Below, in pieces: positions 53,692-62,422 of a stretch of DNA of 64,000 nucleotides. Source of the stretch: Brevifilum sp029548365 (GTDB taxonomy: Bacteria; Chloroflexota; Anaerolineae; Anaerolineales; Anaerolineaceae); NCBI GenBank assembly GCA_035376985.1, contig DAOSSA010000001.1, positions 248,001 through 312,000 on the forward strand, in the 5' to 3' direction. Under the pieces are notes generated by a model that was not told the origin of the DNA, did not search any database, and saw nothing but the letters and a program-made list of their open reading frames with translations. How positions within the stretch are numbered: the first letter of the stretch is position 1; every line of letters starts with the position of its first letter. The position numbers and the translations under genes are program-made.

Positions 53692-54603
53692 ATGCCCAAA
53701 CTGAAAAAGGCGCTGCTATTTTTTAATCCAAAATCAGGTCAAAGCAAAGAAGATCATCACTGTAATTTGTTTCAGAATTACTTTTCCGAGAATCAAATTG
53801 ATCTTGAGATTATCCAAGTGCCAGATGATTTTCTAAGAATAAAGGCAATGATCGATTCTGCAATCTCAAATGGTGTGGATTTGTTCATCGCAGCTGGGGG
53901 AGATGGGACAGTTTCAATGGTTGGCACTCACCTGATTGGCAAAGAGGCGTCATTGGGTATTATTCCTTTAGGAACAGGTAATTTGCTGGCAAAGGCATTG
54001 CATATCCCACAAAACATTGAAAAAGCACTGGCATTAATTACATCTAAGAATCCTAACAAGGCAATAATTGATACCTTCAGGCTGAATGATCGACATTTTG
54101 TGTTGAACATCAGTGTTGGCCTTTCTCCCGGGCTGATGAACTCTGTCCACTCGTACCAAAAGCAACAAATGGGTATTTTTGCTTACCTCATTAACTTCAT
54201 CCAACAAATTTTAGGTTTGAAGCTTCACAAGGTATTTATCGATTGTGATCAGAACAAATTTTCTGTCATGGCGTCTGAGGTTCTGATCACCAACATCAGG
54301 ACTGCCGGTGTTGATCCACTGACCTGGTCGGAAAATATATTTTTAGATGATGGAATCATGGACCTTCTCGTCTTTCGGGCTGCTAATATCTGGGACACTA
54401 TCAGGGTTGCCAGATCAATTATTTTTCACAAAGAGAAAATCAACCCGCTTATCAAATTTTTTAAAGTGAGGGAATATTGCGTGGTGGAAACCCAAGCCCC
54501 CATGCCAACACAAGCAGATGGGGATGTAATAGGAAAAACGCCTTTTAAAATTGAAGTCTTTCCCAATTCATTAACCATCATTGCTGGTGATCAACTACAA
54601 TAA
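53692..54603 (+). CDS. Diacylglycerol kinase catalytic-domain lipid kinase (YegS/DgkB-like)
   Basis: A soluble lipid kinase with the DAGK catalytic domain. The 303-aa protein has FFNPKSGQ at the N-terminus, AAGGDGTVSMV (nucleotide-binding GGDG), IIPLGTGNLLAKAL and a C-terminal beta domain. Activity on diacylglycerol or a related lipid is inferred. The ribosome site AAAAGG abuts the ATG, which is unusual. An AAACGTTT palindrome lies 11 bases upstream. The flavoprotein gene follows 20 bases later. Confidence 0.87.
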   Translation: MPKLKKALLFFNPKSGQSKEDHHCNLFQNYFSENQIDLEIIQVPDDFLRIKAMIDSAISNGVDLFIAAGGDGTVSMVGTHLIGKEASLGIIPLGTGNLLAKALHIPQNIEKALALITSKNPNKAIIDTFRLNDRHFVLNISVGLSPGLMNSVHSYQKQQMGIFAYLINFIQQILGLKLHKVFIDCDQNKFSVMASEVLITNIRTAGVDPLTWSENIFLDDGIMDLLVFRAANIWDTIRVARSIIFHKEKINPLIKFFKVREYCVVETQAPMPTQADGDVIGKTPFKIEVFPNSLTIIAGDQLQ

Positions 54604-54623
54604 AATTGGTAAAGGAGCAAATT

Positions 54624-55814
54624 ATGAAAACTTACAAATATATTATTATTGGTGGTGGTATGACCGGAGCTGCAGCGGTCATGGGTCTAAGGGAAAACGA
54701 CCCGGATGGCTCAATTGCTGTTTTCTCCAAAGAAGAATTCCCCCCGTACGCTCGTCCTCCCCTTTCAAAGGGCTTATGGGCTGGCAAAGATGAAAAAGGC
54801 ATCTTCAGACAGCTGGACGAGTTAGATATTGATCTTATATTGGGAACCACCATCGATGCCCTTTCTCCAGAAGAAAAATTGGTTTCCACAGCTGACGGTG
54901 AGCCGTATTCTTATCAAAAATTGTTACTCGCCACTGGCGGTGACGCCAGGCCTATACCCGGTGCACCTGAAGGTGTGATTTATTACCGCACATTGGCGGA
55001 TTATCACAAGTTAAAGGACGAAACACAACAAAAAGATGATTTTTGCATCATCGGCGGCGGTTTTATTGGTTCAGAGCTGGCGGCTGCGCTTTCTAGCAAT
55101 CACAAACAAGTCACCATGTTTTTCCCAGAAAAGGGGTTGTCTGGGACAATTTTCCCAGACGATTTGGCAGAAACCATGGCTCAGTATTATCGAGACAAGG
55201 GTGTCAATGTCTTGAGCAGTCATCTGGTTGATGCGATTGAAAAAGAAGGCGACAAATTCAAAGTCAAATATCGCAACATGAAAAATAATAAGGCTGGCGA
55301 AACGTCATTTGATGCAGTTGTCGCGGGTATCGGAATCGTCCCCAACACGGGGCTGGCTCAGGCTGCCGGTATCCCAGTCGATAACGGCATTATTGTCGAT
55401 AAATACCTGCAAACCGATCACAAAGATATTTACGCAGCCGGGGACGTTGCCAACTTTGTACACATCCCCCTCGGTGTGCGGATGCGCCTTGAACACGCCA
55501 ACAACGCGCATCAAATGGGCCTTCGGGCAGGGAAAAACATGTCGGGCGAAATGCAACCTTATGATGATTTCCCATATTTTTATTCTGACCTGTTCGACAT
55601 GGGTTATGAAGCAATTGGTGAGACCAACAAAAATTTTGAAATTTTCGAAGATTGGATTGACCCTTTTAAAAAAGGAACCATTTTCTACCTGAATGAAGGC
55701 CGCATTCGTGGTTTGATTTTCTGGAACTTATGGGACAAGGTCGAGCAAGGCAAGGAAGTGATCAGCTCTGGACAGGTGTTCCACAAGGCAGACCTGCTAG
55801 GATTGTTTCGGTAA
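54624..55814 (+). CDS. FAD/NAD(P)-dependent reductase, AIF/ferredoxin-reductase-like
   Basis: The 396-aa flavoprotein has the FAD Rossmann motif IIIGGGMTGAAAVMGL, the ARPPLSKGLW motif, the NAD-binding FCIIGGGFIGSELAAAL and the FAD-ribityl region IYAAGDVANF. Its C-terminal region resembles the apoptosis-inducing-factor group, which are electron-transfer reductases for ferredoxin or rubredoxin. The ATG at 54624 is chosen because AAGGAG lies 7 bases before it. It lies between the lipid kinase and the GH2 gene. Confidence 0.88.
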   Translation: MKTYKYIIIGGGMTGAAAVMGLRENDPDGSIAVFSKEEFPPYARPPLSKGLWAGKDEKGIFRQLDELDIDLILGTTIDALSPEEKLVSTADGEPYSYQKLLLATGGDARPIPGAPEGVIYYRTLADYHKLKDETQQKDDFCIIGGGFIGSELAAALSSNHKQVTMFFPEKGLSGTIFPDDLAETMAQYYRDKGVNVLSSHLVDAIEKEGDKFKVKYRNMKNNKAGETSFDAVVAGIGIVPNTGLAQAAGIPVDNGIIVDKYLQTDHKDIYAAGDVANFVHIPLGVRMRLEHANNAHQMGLRAGKNMSGEMQPYDDFPYFYSDLFDMGYEAIGETNKNFEIFEDWIDPFKKGTIFYLNEGRIRGLIFWNLWDKVEQGKEVISSGQVFHKADLLGLFR

Positions 55815-55855
55815 ACTTCCTTAAAATTCGAGGTTCCAAGGCAGAGGAGTGAAAA

Positions 55856-58800
55856 TTGTTAAATATTGAAGATCCTGGACAACCCCAGGTTAACGCGCTG
55901 CCGGGTCACACCTGGTTTATTCCCTTTGACGATTTAATCACACCCATCCCCCTCTTTCCGATCGATTCAAGCCGGTGTGTGCTACTGAATGGGCAATGGG
56001 ATTTCATTTATTTAGATTCCCACAAAGCTCTTCCGCAAAAACCACAGGATTTGTTTCTTCGCAATGTTCGCATTGGGGTTATCAACGTACCGGGTTGCTG
56101 GGAATTACAGGGGTATGGACGCCCGCAGTATCTGAATATCACCTATCCTTTCCCGGTTGATCCCCCTTTTGTTCCTGATGCTAACCCCACCGGAGTTTAT
56201 CATCGTCTATTTTCACTCCCTGCTTCCTGGCATGGATCACAGATTGTCCTCACTTTTTTAGGCGTTAGCAGTGCTTTTAATGTGTTCTGTAACGACCACT
56301 ATGTCGGCGGTGCAAAAGCCAGCCATTTGACCAGTGAATTCAATCTCACACCATACCTGGACTCCACCGGTGAGAACAGGCTGACTGTTGTCGTCTATCA
56401 ATGGTCAGATGGAGCCTATCTTGAAGATCAGGACATGTGGCGCATGCACGGGATTTTTCGTGAAGTGTATCTGACAGCCAGGCCGAGAAGACACATCCTT
56501 GATGCAATTATCGACGTAGACTATGACCACCTTCATTCCACGGGGACATTAAAGACGCGTTTCGTCACCAACGATGATCATCCGCTCCCTCTCAGGGTTA
56601 TACTCTGGGACCAGGCAGGAAAAACCGTCTTCAGCATGTATGCAGAATCCCACAACCCGATTTTAAAGGAGATACCTGATTGTCAACCCTGGACTGCGGA
56701 AACCCCCGATCTGTACACATTACTCATTGAGACCTTGGGCGATGATGGCCTGTCTCTTGAAATAATTGGCTTTCATGTCGGTTTTAAGCGAATCCAAATT
56801 CAAGAACAACAACTTTTACTTAATGGTCGACCGATTAAATTAAAAGGTGTCAACCATCATGAGTTTGACCCTGACACCGGCTGGACAATTTCACCCACGC
56901 GGATGGAACAGGACATCCGTATGATGAAACGCCACAATATCAATGCTGTGCGCAACTCGCACTATGTCAATCATCCTTACTGGTATGCACTGTGTGACCG
57001 CTATGGTCTGTACTTAATTGATGAAACCGATTTAGAGACTCACGGCTTTGAATTGGTTGGGAACCGATCGGCACTGTCTGATTCGCCGGATTGGAAGGAA
57101 ACCTATTTAGACCGTGCGCGCCGGATGGTAGCACAAAACCGAAATCATCCCTCGATCATTTTCTGGTCATTGGGCAATGAAGCTGGCTTTGGCGAGAATC
57201 ATGTCAGCATGGCTGAATATGTCCGCAACGTCGACCCCTCCCGACCTGTCCACTATGAAAGCGCGGGCACAGACGCTGCTGTCGATGTTGTATCCGTGAT
57301 GTACCCGAGTATATCCGAATTAAAGAAAGCTGGTGAGAACCCGGAGAGCGACCCTCGGCCCTTTTTTGTCTGCGAATATGCCCACGCAATGGGCAACAGC
57401 CCCGGTAGTCTACGCGAATACTGGGAATTAATCTATAAATATCCCCGATTGATTGGCGCTTGTGTCTGGGATTGGGTTGACCAGGGCTTGCGCCATCGCA
57501 CACTCGAAGGTGGAGTTACCTTTCGCTACGGCGGCGATTATGGAGACAATCCCAATGACGCTAATTTTTGCATTAATGGATTGATCAACCCTGACCGTGA
57601 ACCGCATCCAGGCCTTTACGAATTAGAGTACTGGATTCAGCCTGTATCATTACTGGAGTGCGATTTACAATCAAATCGCGTTCGGCTACAAAACCGCTAT
57701 GATTTTCTCAGCCTTGAGCATTTGCAGTGTTTTTGCAGTCTCAGGGCTGAAGGCTCCCTCCTTGCCGAAAGTGAAATACTCCTGGATTCCAGCCATCAAC
57801 CCGGGGAGATCAGCTTAACGATTCCCACGTTTGACATCACCTTGCCGCCCGATAAAGAAACCTGGTTCGAAATTGTCTTTATGCAAAAAACATCCACGCT
57901 TTGGGCTGATGCCGCGCATGTCGTAGCCCGGGATCAAATCTGCATCCAAGAGGGCGTTGTCAACAGGAAATACAGCAGCAATATCAACAACCACCCCTGC
58001 CTCTGGCAAGTTTCGGAAAAAGAGCATCAGATCCTTGTGGAAGATGAACAGCAGGCTTTCGAAATCAATCGCATCACGGGCTGGATCGATGCGTGGCGAG
58101 TCAATCGTGCACCGGTTTTTATCGAACCCATGTGCCTCAATATCTGGCGCGCACCTACCGATAACGATGTGCACATCGCTAAGGAATGGCTTTATGATGG
58201 GCTTGATCGGGCGATATTTTTTCGCAACCAGGTGAAACTGATCAGTAATAATGATGGGTGTATTTCTATATGCATTGAGGGAAAACTGGCAGCTGCTGGA
58301 GTCCAACCTATCGCCCATTGTGAACTTAATTATAATTTTCTTCAAGATGGTTTGCTGCAAATCGAATTAAACTTTGTTCCAATGCACATCAATACCCGCT
58401 TACCAAGGTTGGGTTTCAAAACCAGGCTTCACCAGGATTATCAACGCGTGACCTGGTACGGTCGCGGTCCACACGAAAGCTATAGCGACCGGAAAGACTC
58501 CGCCTTTGTAGACCTTCACACTGCCAAAACCGTCGACTTGTTTCATCCTTATATCATGCCGCAGGAAAATGGCAATCGCACGGATACTCGCTGGTTGAAA
58601 TTGTGTGGAAATGATGTACCTCCGGTCAGTGTTCTGGGCCTACCCAGTTTCGATTTCAGCATCCACCACAGCTCGTTAACGAACCTGACCAATGCAAGAC
58701 ATATCGATGAGGTCACTTTCCAGGCAAATCCCTGGCTGTACATCGATTTAGCCCAGACCGGTCTGGGAAGCAACTCCTGCGGACCGGACACACTGCTTCA

Positions 58801-58858
58801 ATATCGACTGGAACCTCGACCTTATCAGTTTAATATTCGATTGTGCCCCTACCCCTGA
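55856..58858 (+). CDS. lacZ: Beta-galactosidase, glycoside hydrolase family 2
   Basis: The 1000-aa protein has the five-domain architecture of E. coli LacZ: sugar-binding, two immunoglobulin-like, TIM-barrel and C-terminal beta-sandwich domains. The acid/base Glu is in SLGNEAGFG (near 441) and the nucleophile Glu in VCEYAHAMGN (near 506). The motif LKGVNHHEFDPDTGW and the C-terminal WYGRGPHESYSDR are typical. No signal peptide is seen. The start is TTG at 55856, with GAGGAG 6 bases before it. Confidence 0.93.
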   Translation: MLNIEDPGQPQVNALPGHTWFIPFDDLITPIPLFPIDSSRCVLLNGQWDFIYLDSHKALPQKPQDLFLRNVRIGVINVPGCWELQGYGRPQYLNITYPFPVDPPFVPDANPTGVYHRLFSLPASWHGSQIVLTFLGVSSAFNVFCNDHYVGGAKASHLTSEFNLTPYLDSTGENRLTVVVYQWSDGAYLEDQDMWRMHGIFREVYLTARPRRHILDAIIDVDYDHLHSTGTLKTRFVTNDDHPLPLRVILWDQAGKTVFSMYAESHNPILKEIPDCQPWTAETPDLYTLLIETLGDDGLSLEIIGFHVGFKRIQIQEQQLLLNGRPIKLKGVNHHEFDPDTGWTISPTRMEQDIRMMKRHNINAVRNSHYVNHPYWYALCDRYGLYLIDETDLETHGFELVGNRSALSDSPDWKETYLDRARRMVAQNRNHPSIIFWSLGNEAGFGENHVSMAEYVRNVDPSRPVHYESAGTDAAVDVVSVMYPSISELKKAGENPESDPRPFFVCEYAHAMGNSPGSLREYWELIYKYPRLIGACVWDWVDQGLRHRTLEGGVTFRYGGDYGDNPNDANFCINGLINPDREPHPGLYELEYWIQPVSLLECDLQSNRVRLQNRYDFLSLEHLQCFCSLRAEGSLLAESEILLDSSHQPGEISLTIPTFDITLPPDKETWFEIVFMQKTSTLWADAAHVVARDQICIQEGVVNRKYSSNINNHPCLWQVSEKEHQILVEDEQQAFEINRITGWIDAWRVNRAPVFIEPMCLNIWRAPTDNDVHIAKEWLYDGLDRAIFFRNQVKLISNNDGCISICIEGKLAAAGVQPIAHCELNYNFLQDGLLQIELNFVPMHINTRLPRLGFKTRLHQDYQRVTWYGRGPHESYSDRKDSAFVDLHTAKTVDLFHPYIMPQENGNRTDTRWLKLCGNDVPPVSVLGLPSFDFSIHHSSLTNLTNARHIDEVTFQANPWLYIDLAQTGLGSNSCGPDTLLQYRLEPRPYQFNIRLCPYP

Positions 58859-59075
58859 TGCACATGGCGGTTCCATCCTGTGGGCGTGGAAGCTGGCACT
58901 GGGATACCTTAACTGATCCCCCACACCTATGCTTTGTTTCCCCCAGTTTTTGAAAAATCTGCCTTAAATATGACCTGTGAGTTGATTTGATCAATTCATT
59001 TTTCAATTTTAAATAACACATATTCGCCAAACTGCTTGGCAATCTGTTATTAATGTCATAGATAAAAATCTTAGA
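58859..59075. other. Intergenic region after lacZ
   Basis: No gene, terminator or clear repeat is visible in this stretch; the degenerate tRNA sequence follows at 59076. A minus-strand frame across it is antisense to the tRNA remnant. Confidence 0.5.
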
Positions 59076-59153
59076 TGCCGGGTAGAGCAGTAATAGCTCC
59101 TCGGGCTCATAACCCGGAGACCCTTGCTTTGAACACTGTGCAGAATCCCGCAA
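59076..59153 (+). pseudogene. Degenerate initiator tRNA-fMet-like sequence
   Basis: The D arm (GAGC/GCTC at 59085-59088 and 59096-59099) and the anticodon arm TCGGG-CTCATAA-CCCGG (59101-59117) are those of initiator tRNA, with three G-C pairs below the CAT anticodon loop. The acceptor (TGCCGGG versus CCCGCAA) has two mismatched positions, and the T arm reads CTTGC-TTTGAAC followed by an extra ACTGT before GCAG. It is therefore a damaged copy, not a working tRNA. Confidence 0.7.
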
Positions 59154-59222
59154 TATAAACCATCCCGGGCGTTCTTTTTTTTGATTCAAACATTGAGTTA
59201 AACTCCTCCACAAAAAAGTCTT

Positions 59223-59255
59223 TTGACACCCGTAGATAATTATCTATGTTATAAT
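59223..59255 (+). promoter_or_regulatory. Promoter and operator of the GGR-GxGYxYP-GPH operon
   Basis: A perfect TG-extended -10, TGTTATAAT (59247-59255), follows TTGACA at 59223-59228 with a long 21-base spacer. A perfect 14-bp palindrome, TAGATAATTATCTA (59233-59246), lies between them, in the position of a repressor operator. Confidence 0.6.
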
Positions 59256-59329
59256 TTCCAAGGTTTTTATATAATTCTCGAAATATTTAACGACTTTGCT
59301 CATGAACCCATCAAAATCAAGGAGAAACA

Positions 59330-60661
59330 ATGACCAAAACAATTCATACAGACGTGCTTATTGTTGGAGCGGGACCAATTGGAGCATATTTAGGTTGGAA
59401 ACTCGCCGCCGCCGGCTGTGATGTGCACCTGCTCGAAGCGCATACCCTCGATAAAGTCGGAGCCCATATCGAAGTCATCCATATCGATGAAATCCGCTTT
59501 GACGAGTTTGAAATCCCTCATCCAACGCCGCCAGAATTGATCCACCTTCCGCCCTTCTTTAAGGTTTGGTCTGTTGATTCAAGCAGATATTTCGAAGTTC
59601 ACTATCCCTTCTATGTCATCAACATGCCTTTGTACATGCAACGTCTGCATGGATACATTCGAGATGCGGGAGGGAAGCTTACTGAAAAAGCCCGCGTTGA
59701 AGATGTCATTATCGAAAATGGTTACGTTAAGGGTGTTACTGGCAACATTGATGGCGAACCATTTCAGGCTTATGCGCGAATAACGGTCGATGCTTCCGGG
59801 ATCGTGGGCGCAGTCCGCACACACCTGCCCGATGATTTTGGCATAGAAAACACGCCAATCCCACCTGAGCAGACCTTCTACAGCGGGCTGGAACTTCGTG
59901 ATGAAATTCCAGTCGGCTATCCTACCGGCAGCAACAGCTTCCTGGGCACCCCCGGTTTTTGGAATATGTCCTACGGGGATGGTGCAATTCTGGGGATTGT
60001 CATCCAGGGTAGTGCTGAGCTTGCCTGGGAAAGGCACAAGCAATGGCGTGAAGAACGCTATGGAGATCCAGGAAAACTGGTTGCCAAGAGGATCGGCTGT
60101 GGCCCTTATCGCCGTGCGCCATTATCTTATGTGGGTGATGGATTTGTCGCTGTGGGTGATTCAGTCTATCAAAACAAAGCTTTTTCCGGCGAGGGTATCG
60201 TCAGCGGCTATACCGCCTGCAAAATCGCAAAAGATGTGATCCTCGATGCGCTTGAAAAAGATGATTGCAGCAAAAAAGGTTTATGGGCTTATAACACGCT
60301 CTATTTCCGCGGTCAGGGTGCGAAATTTGCGGGTGTGATGGGTTTCCTCCCCATCGTCAATGATTTTCCGCCAGAAGAACTGGACTTTCTCAACACAAAC
60401 GAGATCATCTTTTGCAAAGATGATTACGAATACCTCAATTTGAATTACGAGCTCAATCTTCCCCCTGAGCGATGGGCGCATATATGCGAAACTATAGAAG
60501 CGGGTGTTAAAGAAGGTAAGTTTAGCGAAAAAAGCTTCCAAACCATGAAAACCCTGTACGATTTTTCAAACCAGCTCAAAGCACTCTATCTGGCATACCC
60601 GGAAACGCCTGATGATATCACTGCCTGGGGTGAAACGCAAAAAGCAATGTGGGGTTACTAA
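59330..60661 (+). CDS. FAD-dependent oxidoreductase, geranylgeranyl-reductase-like fold
   Basis: The 443-aa protein has the dinucleotide motif VLIVGAGPIGAYLGWKL near the N-terminus, a middle domain reading YFEVHYPFYVINMPLYMQRL, the VDASGIVGAVR region and the FAD loop VAVGDSVYQNKAFSGEGIVSGY. These match flavoproteins related to geranylgeranyl reductases and halogenases. Membrane lipid saturation is the known role of some relatives, but the operon context suggests a carbohydrate-linked substrate. AAGGAG precedes the ATG by 5 bases. Confidence 0.8.
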   Translation: MTKTIHTDVLIVGAGPIGAYLGWKLAAAGCDVHLLEAHTLDKVGAHIEVIHIDEIRFDEFEIPHPTPPELIHLPPFFKVWSVDSSRYFEVHYPFYVINMPLYMQRLHGYIRDAGGKLTEKARVEDVIIENGYVKGVTGNIDGEPFQAYARITVDASGIVGAVRTHLPDDFGIENTPIPPEQTFYSGLELRDEIPVGYPTGSNSFLGTPGFWNMSYGDGAILGIVIQGSAELAWERHKQWREERYGDPGKLVAKRIGCGPYRRAPLSYVGDGFVAVGDSVYQNKAFSGEGIVSGYTACKIAKDVILDALEKDDCSKKGLWAYNTLYFRGQGAKFAGVMGFLPIVNDFPPEELDFLNTNEIIFCKDDYEYLNLNYELNLPPERWAHICETIEAGVKEGKFSEKSFQTMKTLYDFSNQLKALYLAYPETPDDITAWGETQKAMWGY

Positions 60662-60668
60662 GACAGCC

Positions 60669-62390
60669 ATGAAAGCCTCATATTCAATCATCATGCTGGA
60701 TGTCAGCAATTTCACTTTTGCTGACCAAATAACTGCTGCAACTTTACAAGGTCTGGTCAATCGCGAACAACCTGCATTGTTTTTGGATTATGGCATTTAT
60801 GATGACCCAAACGCCAGGCGAACCAACGAAGACACCATGCCAGAAGATATTTGGCGCTCAAAATTTCGGCAATATCTTGGCAATCAGGATCGCTTCAACC
60901 TTGATGGTTATAGGCAGTTTTATTCAATTGACACACAGGAGTCCGATAACCTGAACGAAGTGGTTAGAAGTTTTCTGCCCATCATCAAGGGTGTGGTTGT
61001 CTGGGACCCAACCATCGAAGACAGTATCAATATTGCAGTCATGTACGCCAGCCTGGAAGACCTGCTGCCAATCCCTCCCGATCGGATCGATTGGGCAGCA
61101 CAGTTAGACCTGCCTGTTGTCCATGATTTGCGCAATCGATGGCAAGATCGGGTTTCTCTCTATCAATGGGCGTTGGAGCACCTTCAACCACGCTGCTCCT
61201 CAGAAAAGCTGGCCAGTATTGAACCAGGCTGGTACCGACCCGAATTCCTGGACTATGCAGTCAAGGAAAAGATGTTCGTTTACAGCCTCTCTGCTAAAGG
61301 CAGCGGAAAAACCTTTGAACGCGGGTGGAATTTGTTGATGCTGATTTTGGGTGGCCCAGCCTGGTTGCGTAACTTGATTTATAACGCCAGCCTTTTCCAC
61401 CGATTAAAGCACATGGCGCAAAAATGGATGTCTTCCGACCCAGAAGTAAGCCTGGGCAATGCTATCCAGAAAAAATATGCACATAAACAAGACAGTACGA
61501 TATTTGGGTGGCACACCTGCCGTGATGACGAATTTGCCTTTTTACAGCAGCTTAGCGCAAATGGTTTGCGGTTGGTTCCTTCGTTCCTATCTTCTAATTT
61601 CTCTTTCCACAGTGGATTACCGGCGGTTGTGCCGCTTAAGCAAGAACATGTTCATGAAACGGACGTCATTTTGGAGCAGGACAAGGTTTACCTGACCTTC
61701 ACTTACTCTGATGGCGACCAGTTGATGCTGATGAACACCGCGCAGATTGGCGGCTGGCGCAGACCCGAGCGAGGAAAAGTGCCTTTCAATTGGGAAATGC
61801 AACCTTTGCTCGTGACCTATGCCCCTGCACTGCTCGGTCTTTATTACAGTACTGTGACACCTGCAGATTGCTTAATCGCAGGCCCTTCTGGCGCAGGATA
61901 TATTATTCCACCTCTGCACGACAATTTGCCTGATTACCTGGAACAATCTGCAGAAATATGCCGCCAGGCTGACATCACAGTAATCACCTCTTACTATCCA
62001 GATCCGCCGAAAAAGGTCATTAAACAACATTTTCAAGCCCCTGATAACATTCTAGGCTTCATTTCCGGATATTTTTATAATGTGGCCAAACCGATTGTAG
62101 CAGATAAGGGAAGCATATTTATTTGCAATGAATGGCCACAATTATCCCAAATATTCCATTCTAGCGATGAAGTCATGGCTGGCGTGCGAGAAATCATCGA
62201 GGCTCCAGGACCCAAACCTCGCTTTGTTGGAGTTCACCTTTTTGCATATCGAACCACTGTAACCGATGTTTACAATTTTGTTCAAACTCTGGATGCGAAC
62301 AAGGTCAAAGTCGTACGTGCAGACGAGTTTGTTATCGCAGCGAAAAAATACTTTGGTAAAAGCCATAGTAACAATGCCACTCCGAAATAA
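60669..62390 (+). CDS. GxGYxYP-family putative glycoside hydrolase
   Basis: The 573-aa protein has the N-terminal family hallmark IIMLDVSNFTFADQITAATLQGLVNR split into two motifs and a central GAGYIIP segment (about 408-414) where the name-giving GxGYxYP sits, though Ile replaces the second Tyr. The family is predicted to be a glycoside hydrolase but has no settled substrate. No signal peptide is seen from the ATG at 60669. It starts 7 bases after the flavoprotein stop, so they are co-transcribed. Confidence 0.85.
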   Translation: MKASYSIIMLDVSNFTFADQITAATLQGLVNREQPALFLDYGIYDDPNARRTNEDTMPEDIWRSKFRQYLGNQDRFNLDGYRQFYSIDTQESDNLNEVVRSFLPIIKGVVVWDPTIEDSINIAVMYASLEDLLPIPPDRIDWAAQLDLPVVHDLRNRWQDRVSLYQWALEHLQPRCSSEKLASIEPGWYRPEFLDYAVKEKMFVYSLSAKGSGKTFERGWNLLMLILGGPAWLRNLIYNASLFHRLKHMAQKWMSSDPEVSLGNAIQKKYAHKQDSTIFGWHTCRDDEFAFLQQLSANGLRLVPSFLSSNFSFHSGLPAVVPLKQEHVHETDVILEQDKVYLTFTYSDGDQLMLMNTAQIGGWRRPERGKVPFNWEMQPLLVTYAPALLGLYYSTVTPADCLIAGPSGAGYIIPPLHDNLPDYLEQSAEICRQADITVITSYYPDPPKKVIKQHFQAPDNILGFISGYFYNVAKPIVADKGSIFICNEWPQLSQIFHSSDEVMAGVREIIEAPGPKPRFVGVHLFAYRTTVTDVYNFVQTLDANKVKVVRADEFVIAAKKYFGKSHSNNATPK

Positions 62391-62422
62391 ATATCACACG
62401 TTAACAAATTGAAGGAAATAAA

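Noticed and set aside
57815..58360. 181-codon minus-strand frame inside lacZ
   Set aside because: Antisense shadow of the beta-galactosidase gene.
58830..59213. Minus-strand 127-codon frame after lacZ
   Set aside because: It runs antisense to the lacZ end and the tRNA-like remnant and has no ribosome site or family resemblance.
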